A stretch of DNA of 25,832 bases from Fodinibacter sp038210185. Lineage in GTDB: Bacteria; Actinomycetota; Actinomycetes; Actinomycetales; Dermatophilaceae. Below the pieces are notes generated by a model, which saw only the letters and a program-made list of their open reading frames with translations, did no database searches and was not told the DNA's origin. A program made the translations under genes and the position numbers. The stretch covers positions 1 through 25,832 of the forward strand of contig JBBQWX010000048.1 in NCBI GenBank assembly GCA_038210185.1, written 5' to 3'. Below, piece after piece: positions 16,198 to 23,237 of the stretch. The first letter of the stretch is position 1, and every line of letters begins with the position of its first letter.

Positions 16198-17325
16198 CTA
16201 GGGCAGGTTCGCGACGACCTCACAGCGGTATCCGGCGTCGATGCCGCCTTCGCCGTCGCAGAGGTCGCGTGTGCCGACGCCACCGTCGAGGGCGTCGTTC
16301 CGGGGCCCGCCGCGCAATGAGTCGGTTCCGGGCCCACCCCGTAGGAGGTCCTTCCCTCCGGCGTCGCCGACAGTCATGGAGCCGTCGAAGTCGGTGTTGT
16401 CGCCAAAGACCATGTCGTCACCGTCGCGGCCGTCGATGACGTCGTTGCCGGCGGCCGTGACGCTGGCATCCGCGACGGAGCTGTCACCGATGAGGACCTC
16501 GTCGCCGCTGCCGCCGATGATCGCGTCGTCACCCGCGCCCGTGGCCCGGCCACCGGCGGGGTAGGTGACGTTGTGATCGCCGATGGCCACGAAGCCCCCG
16601 TCGGTGCCGAGGTCAAGGAGGTCGTCGCCGCCGCTTCCGTTGGCCGAGACCACACCCTCGCTGTCTCCGATGAGGAAGTCCGCTCCGGGCCCGCCCAGCA
16701 GGACGTCGTCTCCGGCGCCGGTGGCCGAGCCCTCGAAGGGCGCGGCCGAGTCACCGACGGCGCCGTCGTCGCCGCTGTCTCCAACCAGGAGGTCGTCGCC
16801 GCCGCCGACCGCGTTCCCTCCACCGAGGGTGACGCTGTCGCCGGTCAGGTGCGCGTCGTCTCCGGGGCCACCGAAGAGCTGGTCGTCGCCCCCGCCGCGC
16901 GCATCGCCGAACAGGGTCTGGGAGTCGCCCACGAGGTCGTCGGCGCCGTCGTCGCCGAACAGCCGGTCGTTGCCGCCCCCTTCGACGTTGCCGGTCTCTG
17001 CGAACAGGTCGCCGAAGAGCTGGTCGTTGCCGGCGCCGCCCAGGACCTGGTCGTCGCCGAGACCGCCGATCAGGAGGTCGTCTCCACCCAGGCCGCAGAT
17101 CAGGTCGTCACCGCCCAGGCCGTCGATGACGTCCGGGCCTTCGCTACCGACGATGATGTCCCGCCCCGGGGTGCCGGTCGTGGTGCCCGACGAGAAAGCG
17201 ACAATCGAAGCGCGCACGCCGAGGCATCGCGACGCTTCGAGTGCGGATGCTGATGCCGACGCTGCGGGTACGGCCGATGCGGCCGCCGCCGCGACAAGGA
17301 TGTTGAGCAGCTGGTTCTTTCGCAT
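16198..17325 (-). CDS. Secreted RTX-like calcium-binding repeat protein
   Basis: The start ATG 17323-17325 has GAGAGG upstream and gives 375 aa. Residues 1-30 are a signal peptide (MRKNQLLNILVAAAAASAVP, then AASASASA). From about residue 50 there are many Gly/Asp-rich nonapeptide-like repeats of the GGxGxD(D/N)xUxG type (GLGGDDLICGLGGDDLLIGG, GPGTDSLRGGPRNDALDGG), which in the RTX family form a calcium-bound parallel beta-roll. Longer inserts such as GDSQTLFGDARGGG separate some repeats. The C-terminus has two Cys (LCDGEGGIDAGYRCEVVANLP) that may form a disulphide. The cell has no visible type I exporter nearby, and the signal peptide suggests Sec export. Confidence 0.9.
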   Translation of the reverse strand: MRKNQLLNILVAAAAASAVPAASASASALEASRCLGVRASIVAFSSGTTTGTPGRDIIVGSEGPDVIDGLGGDDLICGLGGDDLLIGGLGDDQVLGGAGNDQLFGDLFAETGNVEGGGNDRLFGDDGADDLVGDSQTLFGDARGGGDDQLFGGPGDDAHLTGDSVTLGGGNAVGGGDDLLVGDSGDDGAVGDSAAPFEGSATGAGDDVLLGGPGADFLIGDSEGVVSANGSGGDDLLDLGTDGGFVAIGDHNVTYPAGGRATGAGDDAIIGGSGDEVLIGDSSVADASVTAAGNDVIDGRDGDDMVFGDNTDFDGSMTVGDAGGKDLLRGGPGTDSLRGGPRNDALDGGVGTRDLCDGEGGIDAGYRCEVVANLP

Positions 17326-17747
17326 GGGCACATGTCCTCTCTCGACTGTTCGGCCGCGTGGGCCGATCTCCCGACGTGACTCGTGGTGGTCTGCGTGGAG
17401 CATCTGGTGACGTCGTGACGAACGCGAGCTGCATCTCGATGTCGTTGTCGGCCGCTCGTCCTCGCTTGCTACTTGGGGCTTTTGCATGGGTGTCGATTCG
17501 GACGGCCCGTGTCTAGAGTTGCCAGGGTCCAGCGCCTCCGCCGGGTGTCCTCGGGGGGAGCCCGGAGCTGGGTCTCCGGGCCAGCACGCAGGTGGCCGTG
17601 ATCGGGCCCGCTGCCGCTGGCTTGAAGTGCCTCGCCGGAACGGCCAACATGCCAATACGAGGCAACCCGAGAATGCCATTCGGGATGGTGGCCCGGTCGA
17701 AGCAGTTTGGTATCCACGGGTAAGGGGCGCCGATGCCAAGGAGCCGT
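17326..17747. other. Non-coding interval between RTX-like and metallopeptidase-like genes
   Basis: About 420 bases. It should contain the promoter of the RTX-like gene at its left end and a terminator for the metallopeptidase-like gene at its right. Apart from the hairpin at 17560-17581 I see nothing supported; open frames across it have poor codon usage. Confidence 0.45.
17560..17581 (-). terminator. GC-rich hairpin, possible terminator
   Basis: A perfect 8-base inverted repeat GCCCGGAG/CTCCGGGC with a 6-base loop CTGGGT lies about 170 bases downstream of the minus-strand metallopeptidase-like gene. There is no T-run, which is common for actinobacterial terminator hairpins, so function is only inferred. 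Confidence 0.35.
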
Positions 17748-18995
17748 TTATGGCTGACCCACCCGAAGATTGCCCATGACGTACCTGAAGTAGGGGCTGC
17801 TGAGGTTCAGCCCGATGTTGTTGTTGGATGCGTTCCCTTGGTACCACTGGTCCACGATGGCGGCTTGCGCCTCGAGGCCGAAGCCACTCCATGGCGGGCC
17901 GGCCGGACCGACAGCGTAGGGCTGCGCGTCGAAGGCTTGCGTGAGCAGCCCGTCACAGATCCAGCCGGCAGTGAACGTGGAGTGCTGTACCTGCCAGGCG
18001 TGGGTCAGCTCATGGATCAGGATCTGTCCGGGCTTCGGGTAGTTCTGGTAGACCGCATCCTTGGGCGACTGCATCGCGTTGCCGATGTTGACCAGGATGT
18101 GGCCGTCCAGTGCCGGCATCACGAAGGCGCGGCCAGTCAGCCCTGAGAGGTTGGTCAGGCGGATCCGCTGGTAGTCGAGCGACTCGCCGAAGACCGTCTG
18201 GGCGAGGGAGATCTCTTCGAAGCTCATCTCGCGGATCTGCACCATGGCATCGACCACAGCCCCTGCGGCGATGCCGAAGACCACGGCCGGGAAAAGCATG
18301 CCCGGCCCGAAGACATACACAGTGCCGCCGGTGACCGTGAGCCCGATGACACCGCCCAGGCCCGGTAGGCCGAGACCGGCGTTCTCGAGCTCGCCGCCGG
18401 CCAGGAGGCACGCGGCCGCCTGGGTGCCGACCGCCTGACCTAGGACGAAGAACTCGACGGCGAGCTTAAGGACGTCGCCCACCACGCCGACCAGGCCGCT
18501 GACATCCTCGGCGTGGGCGACCTGAACCGTTCCGTTGACCAGGGCGGGCCAGCTGTCGCGTATTGAGCGCATGATCTCGACGCCGCCGCCAGGTTGGTCC
18601 CAGGTGTCCTCCCGGTCGCCGGGCGTGTCCGTGCCGAAGACGTCTCCGGTGCGCTGGACCGCCAACCGGACGATGCGATCGGGGTGCCCCATCAGGGCCA
18701 TGCTCACGCGGTAGTGGTACGAGAAGAACCCGGTGGCCCGCATCGAACCGGCGAAGTGGTAGCTGCCGTCCGAGTTGATGGTGAGGCGGACCTCGCCGCC
18801 CAACGGAGCGTCGGTCGTGACGGTCAGCCGGAACGTTTGAGTGCTGGGCAGCGCCTTGGCTGTTCGTGCCAGGTCGGCGAGCTTGTACGGCTTCGGCACA
18901 CCCAGGAAGGTGGCGACCTCGCTGATGTTGACGGTGCTCTCTCGAGGGAACTGCAGCAGGTTGCTGGTGGAGTCCCGTAAGGAGGTCATCGGCAT
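17748..18995 (-). CDS. HELTH-type zinc metallopeptidase-like protein
   Basis: Read from ATG 18993-18995, one base after the stop of the fibre-like gene, giving 415 aa; ATG 18987-18989 is an alternative. Residues 50-115 form a beta-rich domain. Residues about 165-255 are hydrophobic or Gly-rich. From about 265 there is a domain with HELTH (328-332) in QILIHELTHAWQVQH, followed by FGLEAQAA with Glu375 as possible third ligand. This resembles DUF4157-type putative metallopeptidases, often linked to secreted toxins or contractile injection systems. Substrate unknown. The one-base spacing suggests translation coupled with the fibre-like protein. Confidence 0.8.
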   Translation of the reverse strand: MPMTSLRDSTSNLLQFPRESTVNISEVATFLGVPKPYKLADLARTAKALPSTQTFRLTVTTDAPLGGEVRLTINSDGSYHFAGSMRATGFFSYHYRVSMALMGHPDRIVRLAVQRTGDVFGTDTPGDREDTWDQPGGGVEIMRSIRDSWPALVNGTVQVAHAEDVSGLVGVVGDVLKLAVEFFVLGQAVGTQAAACLLAGGELENAGLGLPGLGGVIGLTVTGGTVYVFGPGMLFPAVVFGIAAGAVVDAMVQIREMSFEEISLAQTVFGESLDYQRIRLTNLSGLTGRAFVMPALDGHILVNIGNAMQSPKDAVYQNYPKPGQILIHELTHAWQVQHSTFTAGWICDGLLTQAFDAQPYAVGPAGPPWSGFGLEAQAAIVDQWYQGNASNNNIGLNLSSPYFRYVMGNLRVGQP

Positions 18996-18996
18996 G

Positions 18997-19971
18997 TCAC
19001 TGGAGGGCCACGAGAACGGGGATGAGCCCTCGTCCACTCGGGAGCTCGCCGAGCGCCTTGCCGAGTACGGCACCGAAGGCCCGGGTCCGGTCGGCGGCCC
19101 GCATCGCGTGACCGGGGACGTCGGAGGTGGTGAGCATGTCGCCGAGAGTGATGGGGGCGCTGTCCGCCTCGGCCAGGCACCAGACCTTGCCGGTCAGGGC
19201 CAGCGGGCGTCGTCCTGGCTCGGCCCTGCGATCCAGTGTGATTCCAGGTCGGTACCCGCCAGCGCCCGACACGACGCCGGCGACCCGGGCGTCGTACGGC
19301 TCGTCGCACGCCCTCACGGCATCCGGCCCGGCGAGCACCACCACCGACCCCACCGGTGGCAATGAGGGGCCACTGATGCCGAACTCTTCGGCGAGGTCGG
19401 CGCCGGACAGCTGAATGTCACCGTGGACCGTGAGGTCCTTGGTGACCTCGACATTGCCGATGAAGTGCCCCGCCAGGCCGACACCCACGGCGCCGGTGTG
19501 CTCGCCCCGGATCGCGGCCTGGCCGGTCTTGGTCGTCCCGTACACCCCGCAGCCCGGTCCGAACGTCTCTCCCCAGACACCGTTCTGGTTCGAGGTGGCC
19601 TGGGCTTGTCCGACGACGCCCTGCCACGCGCTGCTTTCACCCCACACGCCCGCTGCGGCGCTGACCCCGTGAATACCCGGGCCGGCGGCCTCGGGGGGTC
19701 CGGTGTGCACACCCGCGACCGCCGCGCCGCCGGTCGCGGTCGTGCCGTAGACGCCGAACCCCTTGCCGAACGACTCCCCCCAGACACCGTTCTGGTCGGA
19801 GGTCTCCAGGGCTTGTCCGACAACGCCCTGCCAACCGCTGCTGACACCCCACACGCCCGCCGCCGGGCTGGTTCCGAGGACTCCCGGCCCCGCCTCGCCC
19901 GCTGGGGCGGTGGACGTCCCGGTGACCGCGCCGATGTTCGGATCACTGGTTTCCGCACTGAAGTTCGTCAT
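18997..19971 (-). CDS. Fibre-like protein with duplicated Gly/Val/Trp repeats and C-terminal beta domain
   Basis: The 324-aa product starts at ATG 19969-19971 with AAGGGA upstream. Residues 28-91 and 97-160 are two 64-residue repeats sharing 47 identities, rich in GVWGES, GVVGQA and GVYGTT. Residues 180-205 (HFIGNVEVTKDLTVHGDIQL) look like a fibre shaft. The C-terminal 130 residues (VGSVVVLAGP, DARVAGVVSGAGGYRPGITL, DMLTTSDVPGHAMRA, GLIPVLVALQ) resemble a domain seen in tail-fibre-like and peptidase-G2-like proteins, a similarity judged by eye. It may be a self-processing or trimeric surface fibre. First gene of the minus-strand operon, divergent from the LuxR-type regulator. Confidence 0.75.
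   Translation of the reverse strand: MTNFSAETSDPNIGAVTGTSTAPAGEAGPGVLGTSPAAGVWGVSSGWQGVVGQALETSDQNGVWGESFGKGFGVYGTTATGGAAVAGVHTGPPEAAGPGIHGVSAAAGVWGESSAWQGVVGQAQATSNQNGVWGETFGPGCGVYGTTKTGQAAIRGEHTGAVGVGLAGHFIGNVEVTKDLTVHGDIQLSGADLAEEFGISGPSLPPVGSVVVLAGPDAVRACDEPYDARVAGVVSGAGGYRPGITLDRRAEPGRRPLALTGKVWCLAEADSAPITLGDMLTTSDVPGHAMRAADRTRAFGAVLGKALGELPSGRGLIPVLVALQ
19492..19890 (-). repeat. Two 64-codon internal repeats of the fibre-like gene
   Basis: Unit 1 covers 19699-19890 and unit 2 covers 19492-19683, separated by five codons. The protein units are 47/64 identical and the DNA is clearly alike, pointing to tandem duplication of a repeat block. Expansion or loss of such units changes fibre length. 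Confidence 0.8.
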
Positions 19972-20050
19972 GGCCTGCCATCCCTTCGATTGTCCCTGCA
20001 AGGGCAGTTGGGGCCCCTGCGCGGCCCAGGCTTGTTCACCGTAGGGATGT

Positions 20051-20119
20051 GGGTCGACTATGGACATACGCACCATGCGTACGTGGGAGCCGACTGACGT
20101 GGAGGCGCTCAGTCGACCC
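20051..20119. promoter_or_regulatory. Nested inverted repeats in the divergent promoter region, candidate operator
   Basis: The 164-base gap between the fibre-like (-) and LuxR-type (+) genes holds three perfect inverted repeats: GGGTCGACT (20051-20059) with AGTCGACCC (20111-20119), CGACTGA (20091-20097) with TCAGTCG (20109-20115), and TACGC (20067-20071) with GCGTA (20077-20081). TCGACT/CGACTGA thus recurs three times. LuxR-type regulators bind palindromes near their own promoters; binding here is an inference. Confidence 0.4.
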
Positions 20120-20135
20120 GGATCGAGGGTGATCG

Positions 20136-20915
20136 ATGGAGCGAAGTACGCGAGCTCGGGAGGCCGTCACCGACGCCGTTCTCAGTTCCCTCGGACCCAC
20201 TAGCAGGACGTCGGCTGACGACCACGCGTCCACCGTGCTGCACGCCGCCGGTCTCATCGACCAGGTCCTGCAGGCCCTCCTCGTCGGCGTGGGTGGTGAC
20301 GCAGCAGGGCTCTGGGAGCACGTGCGAGGCGGGTGGTCCACCCCACTGTTCGTGACACCGACTGACGTGTGGCGACGACTGCCGTACGGCAGGACCCTCA
20401 CAAGCGAGGCCGCGAGGATCCACCCGGGGGTGCGTCACTGCCTCGAGATGCACCCGTCCGCTCCGTTCACCGTCACCGACCTGATCACCGATCGGGCCTG
20501 GCAGGCATCGGACATCGGGCGCACGATGCGACCCGACTGGGGTCGCAACTTCCAGCTCATGGTTCCCGTCGACACGGGCGCCGCATCAGCGACCTTCTGG
20601 GTCTGGGTCGTGGGGCGCCAGCAAATCGACTTCGGCCCCGACGACCGTCAGGTTGCCTCGGCCCTGCAGCCGGTGCTGACAGCAGTCACCAGGCACTTCG
20701 CAGAACTTCAGAGGGCTGGGCCCCTCGCTGCCCGGGCGCTCGGACTAACGCCCCGCGAGTCTGGCGTGCTCCATCTGCTGGTCGAGGGCATACCGTCAGT
20801 GGAGGTCGCGGCCAGGCTGGGGATCTCGATACGGACCGTGCACAAACACGTGGAGCGCATATACCGCAAGCTGGATGTGCACGATCGCTCCTCTCTCATT
20901 GCATCCCTGAGGTGA
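20136..20915 (+). CDS. LuxR-family transcriptional regulator
   Basis: This 259-aa protein starts at ATG 20136 with CGAGGG about six bases upstream. The C-terminal HTH (about residues 200-259) is typical: LTPRESGVLHLLVEGIPSVE, then VAARLGISIRTVHKHVERIY and RKLDVHDRSSLI. The N-terminal 190 residues form a sensor-like domain with GAF-like features (FQLMVPVDTGAASATFWVWV, DFGPDDRQVASALQPVL) but no identifiable receiver aspartate, so activation is probably by ligand or protein contact. Divergent from the fibre/metallopeptidase genes, which are its most likely targets. Confidence 0.9.
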   Translation: MERSTRAREAVTDAVLSSLGPTSRTSADDHASTVLHAAGLIDQVLQALLVGVGGDAAGLWEHVRGGWSTPLFVTPTDVWRRLPYGRTLTSEAARIHPGVRHCLEMHPSAPFTVTDLITDRAWQASDIGRTMRPDWGRNFQLMVPVDTGAASATFWVWVVGRQQIDFGPDDRQVASALQPVLTAVTRHFAELQRAGPLAARALGLTPRESGVLHLLVEGIPSVEVAARLGISIRTVHKHVERIYRKLDVHDRSSLIASLR

Positions 20916-20993
20916 CCACGGGAGTCCGCGGTTGCGATCAGGTCTTAGGTGTATTCATCACTCGCACAATCTTGTTCTCGCAAGGACCTATCA

Positions 20994-21010
20994 CGCGGCG
21001 ATGAGACGCA
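20994..21010 (+). repeat. Dispersed attC-like element, site 10 (right arm)
   Basis: CGCGGCGATGAGACGCA has one mismatch to the consensus. It is enclosed by a perfect 6-base inverted repeat GGACCT/AGGTCC, which gives a local hairpin rather than the longer two-arm form. A left arm could not be assigned. It lies about 80 bases after the LuxR-type gene. Confidence 0.6.
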
Positions 21011-21160
21011 GGTCCGGGTTGCACCCACTAGCGCCCTTGGGCCTTGCGCTAGCTTGCGCCAAATCAGGGACCTCCCGTGATGAGCGGGCACCAGAGGCAC
21101 GGCAGACTGCACGGGTGGCTGGCTTTGACTTCGAGTTTCCTTCAGTCGTCACCATGCCCT

Positions 21161-21442
21161 CTACGGATTGGTCTTGCTTGAGCGCCACAGGCTGGGGCAT
21201 GCGAAGTCCGGTGTGGTGCCTCTCCGTGGGAAAAGAAGCTTGACCTTCAGGTACTCCAGATTCTTGACGCGACGGAGGTCCTTCGCAGTTAGTCCTCCCC
21301 TGTTCCAGCGGAGAACTTGCTCGATCAGCTCCGCCAACCGCCAGCCTCTCCATGTGTGCTCACCGCGAATTTCTGCGGCTCGCGCGCGCTCGGACTTGCT
21401 GTGCGGGACGCGCTTGGTCGGAGGGTTCGATGTCAGTGGCAT
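21161..21442 (-). CDS. Small basic protein downstream of the HEPN/pentapeptide gene
   Basis: This 93-aa frame starts at ATG 21440-21442, 16 bases after the stop of the upstream gene, without a strong Shine-Dalgarno. The centre is probably helical and basic (WRLAELIEQVLRWNRGGLTA, DLRRVKNLEYLKVKLLFPR), as in a small nucleic-acid-binding or partner protein. The family is not recognised. Close spacing suggests co-transcription with the HEPN/pentapeptide gene, so an antitoxin or accessory role is conceivable but unsupported by homology. Confidence 0.5.
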   Translation of the reverse strand: MPLTSNPPTKRVPHSKSERARAAEIRGEHTWRGWRLAELIEQVLRWNRGGLTAKDLRRVKNLEYLKVKLLFPRRGTTPDFACPSLWRSSKTNP

Positions 21443-21458
21443 TGGAGACGCTTCACGG

Positions 21459-22556
21459 TCACGTCCACTGAACGTCGGTCGTGTCGGCGTCCTTGATATT
21501 CGCGTTGCGCAGGTTCACTCTGACCAGCTTGGCGCCCTTGAGGTTGGCGCCGGTGAGATCCGCGCCTTCGAAGTCAGCACCTTCGAGATTGACCGCGCCG
21601 AAGTTGACCGACTTGAGGTTGCAGCCGGCGAAGTTGAGCGTGGCCTTGTCCAGGGTGGCGCCGGACAGGTCAGCACCGTGGTGCTGCGCCTTGCTGAAGG
21701 AGGTGCGCTCCTTATCGAAGTAGGCGGAGAGAGCGGTGCCTTCGAAGTGTGAGCCTGTGAGGTCGGCAGTGGCGAGATTCGCGTCGGCGAGCGTCGCGTC
21801 CTTGAAGTTGGCACCGATCAGCTTGGCGCCCGTGAGGTTGGCGCCGGTGAGATCCGCGCCTTCGAAGTCAGCACCAGTAAGGTCCGATCCGGCGAAGTCC
21901 ATCTTTCGGAGATCAGCACCTGAGAAGTCCAGGCCAAGGGCAGACAGGTCTTCATCAAGATCCGTTGCTGTCGTGATCGGGGAGTCGAGTCCCGAAGGAG
22001 GTGGTGTTGAAGTGACCACGGCGTTAGGCGCGGTTGCCGGGGTGGAAGTGCTGGCCGATGCGGCGGAACCTTGGCCGTAGGCGGAGAGGTCGACTGATGA
22101 CCGTCGAGTCTGCAACTCCGCAGCTGCGTCGGCGTCGATCGACTCGACGAGGCGGTACATCGTGTCGAGCGCTCGCCATGCGTAGTCACTGGCATGGTCA
22201 CGGCCGGGGAGGTGCTTGTTCTGGTTCCTGACGCCGATCAGTTCGAACGCCCAGCCTCGGTGGTCCTTGCCGAGCACCGGGCCGAAGATGCGATACCAAT
22301 GCTTCGTGAGAAGGATCAGGCACACGCTGATGTCGATGTGGCTTGCGCACTCTTCGACGCTGCCCGACTCGGGAAGCTGGTGGAACTTGAGGACGTCCTC
22401 CACAGTGGGACGCTTGGAATACACGAGAGTCTCGACTACGCCCTCGGTCCACCAGGAGTCGCCGTACTCCTTCTCGATCTCGTGGCAGATGAAGAGTGAC
22501 AGTGGCTCACGAAGGATGCGCAGGCCTGCGGCGACCAGTTCTTCGTTTGTCGACAT
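21459..22556 (-). CDS. HEPN (Swt1-like) domain fused to pentapeptide repeats
   Basis: This 365-aa protein starts at ATG 22554-22556 with GAGGAAG upstream. Residues 1-145 are all-helical and resemble the Swt1-type HEPN domain: LFICHEIEKEYGDSWW and LTKHWYRIFGPVLGKDHRGW, then GVRNQNKH, in which Arg110 and His115 form the RX4H motif of HEPN ribonucleases. Residues 145-205 are a Ser/Thr/Pro/Ala linker. Residues about 208-360 form some 25 pentapeptide repeats (FSGADLRKMDFAGSDLTGAD and onwards), interrupted by SAYFDKERTSFSKAQHHG. HEPN proteins usually cut RNA in toxin-antitoxin or defence systems; pentapeptide beta-helices bind proteins or mimic DNA. Their fusion suggests a regulated RNase or sensor. 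Domain assignment is by eye. Confidence 0.8.
   Translation of the reverse strand: MSTNEELVAAGLRILREPLSLFICHEIEKEYGDSWWTEGVVETLVYSKRPTVEDVLKFHQLPESGSVEECASHIDISVCLILLTKHWYRIFGPVLGKDHRGWAFELIGVRNQNKHLPGRDHASDYAWRALDTMYRLVESIDADAAAELQTRRSSVDLSAYGQGSAASASTSTPATAPNAVVTSTPPPSGLDSPITTATDLDEDLSALGLDFSGADLRKMDFAGSDLTGADFEGADLTGANLTGAKLIGANFKDATLADANLATADLTGSHFEGTALSAYFDKERTSFSKAQHHGADLSGATLDKATLNFAGCNLKSVNFGAVNLEGADFEGADLTGANLKGAKLVRVNLRNANIKDADTTDVQWT
21525..21875. repeat. 57-base direct repeat inside the pentapeptide region
   Basis: The stretches 21525-21581 and 21819-21875 are identical at 56 of 57 positions, both beginning CAGCTTGGCGCCC. They encode the same pentapeptide run. Such identity beyond protein need indicates recent duplication or gene conversion and makes the array length potentially variable. 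Confidence 0.85.
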
Positions 22557-22674
22557 CGTGACTTCCTCGCTGCGTGTTGGTGGCCCCGTCGGGCGAAGGA
22601 ACCGGTCTTGGCTGATAGGGCAAGTTGGGCTGAGCGTCGGCGGTGGTGATGGGGTGAACTGTCGGGTGTCGTGA

Positions 22675-22848
22675 CTACTGCGAGCCGCCGGTCTTCTTCA
22701 TTGCGAAGGTGCCGTTTCCCTTGTTGACCTTGGTGTAGCCACCGAAGGAGTTGCTGGAGCCGGACTTCTGGTGAAGGCGCGCTGCGCTCACGCCCTCGGA
22801 GGATGAGTTGCTCCTGCTGTACCCGCCGTGGCTGTTGTTCCTTGCCAT
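22675..22848 (-). CDS. 57-aa Gly/Ser/Lys-rich small protein
   Basis: The start ATG 22846-22848 is preceded by AAGGGAAG at four-base spacing. The 57-aa product is basic and low-complexity, with two related halves: GGYSRSNSSSEG near residues 8-19 and GGYTKVNKGNGTFAMKKTGG near 36-55. It has no Cys or membrane segment. It lies 118 bases upstream of the HEPN/pentapeptide gene on the same strand and may share its transcript. It could be a disordered nucleic-acid-binding peptide or a substrate/partner of its neighbours; no family is recognised. Confidence 0.6.
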   Translation of the reverse strand: MARNNSHGGYSRSNSSSEGVSAARLHQKSGSSNSFGGYTKVNKGNGTFAMKKTGGSQ

Positions 22849-23237
22849 GAATCTTCCCTTTCGTCGCGTTCGCCTGGAAAAGCAAAGTCGATCAGGATGA
22901 GGCATGGACAGCCTGCTTGTCAAGAGGCTTCTCAAGCGCCGTGAGCTCCGGCTTGGCTGCGATGGCCTTCCGCCCCACCTCCGGGCGGCCGGGGACTCCG
23001 ACCAGCATCTCCGGCGTGCTGTCGCAAGGGTGCGTCCTTCTGGTCGGAATGGTCCGGCTGGGGAGGGGCACGGGTCTCGCAGCCGGCTCGCGGCGCAGTG
23101 GTGCAGCCATCGCCCCGTGGCAAGGAGCCGGAGATGCCGCGGCGCGGGGACGGGCGTCGAGGTTCGGCCACGCGATGGAGCGGGGCTGGGCCACACTGCG
23201 TGTGTAGCCAAGTGCCCGTCCTTCGAGGAGATCGCAA
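22849..23237. other. Divergent intergenic region before the nuclease-like gene
   Basis: About 390 bases between the divergent 57-aa (-) and nuclease-like (+) genes. It must hold both promoters. No repeat-family arm and no convincing additional gene is seen; open frames across it are Arg-rich and have poor codon bias. Confidence 0.45.

Noticed and set aside
16573..17410. Long plus-strand open frames opposite the RTX-like gene
   Set aside because: They mirror the Gly/Asp repeats as Val/Glu/Pro/Ser-rich low-complexity translations; the minus-strand frame has a signal peptide, a ribosome binding site and clear repeats.
20425..20440. GTGCGTCACTGCC resembling a left arm of the repeat
   Set aside because: It lies inside the LuxR-type coding sequence, lacks the CGCCGC part and has no partner arm.
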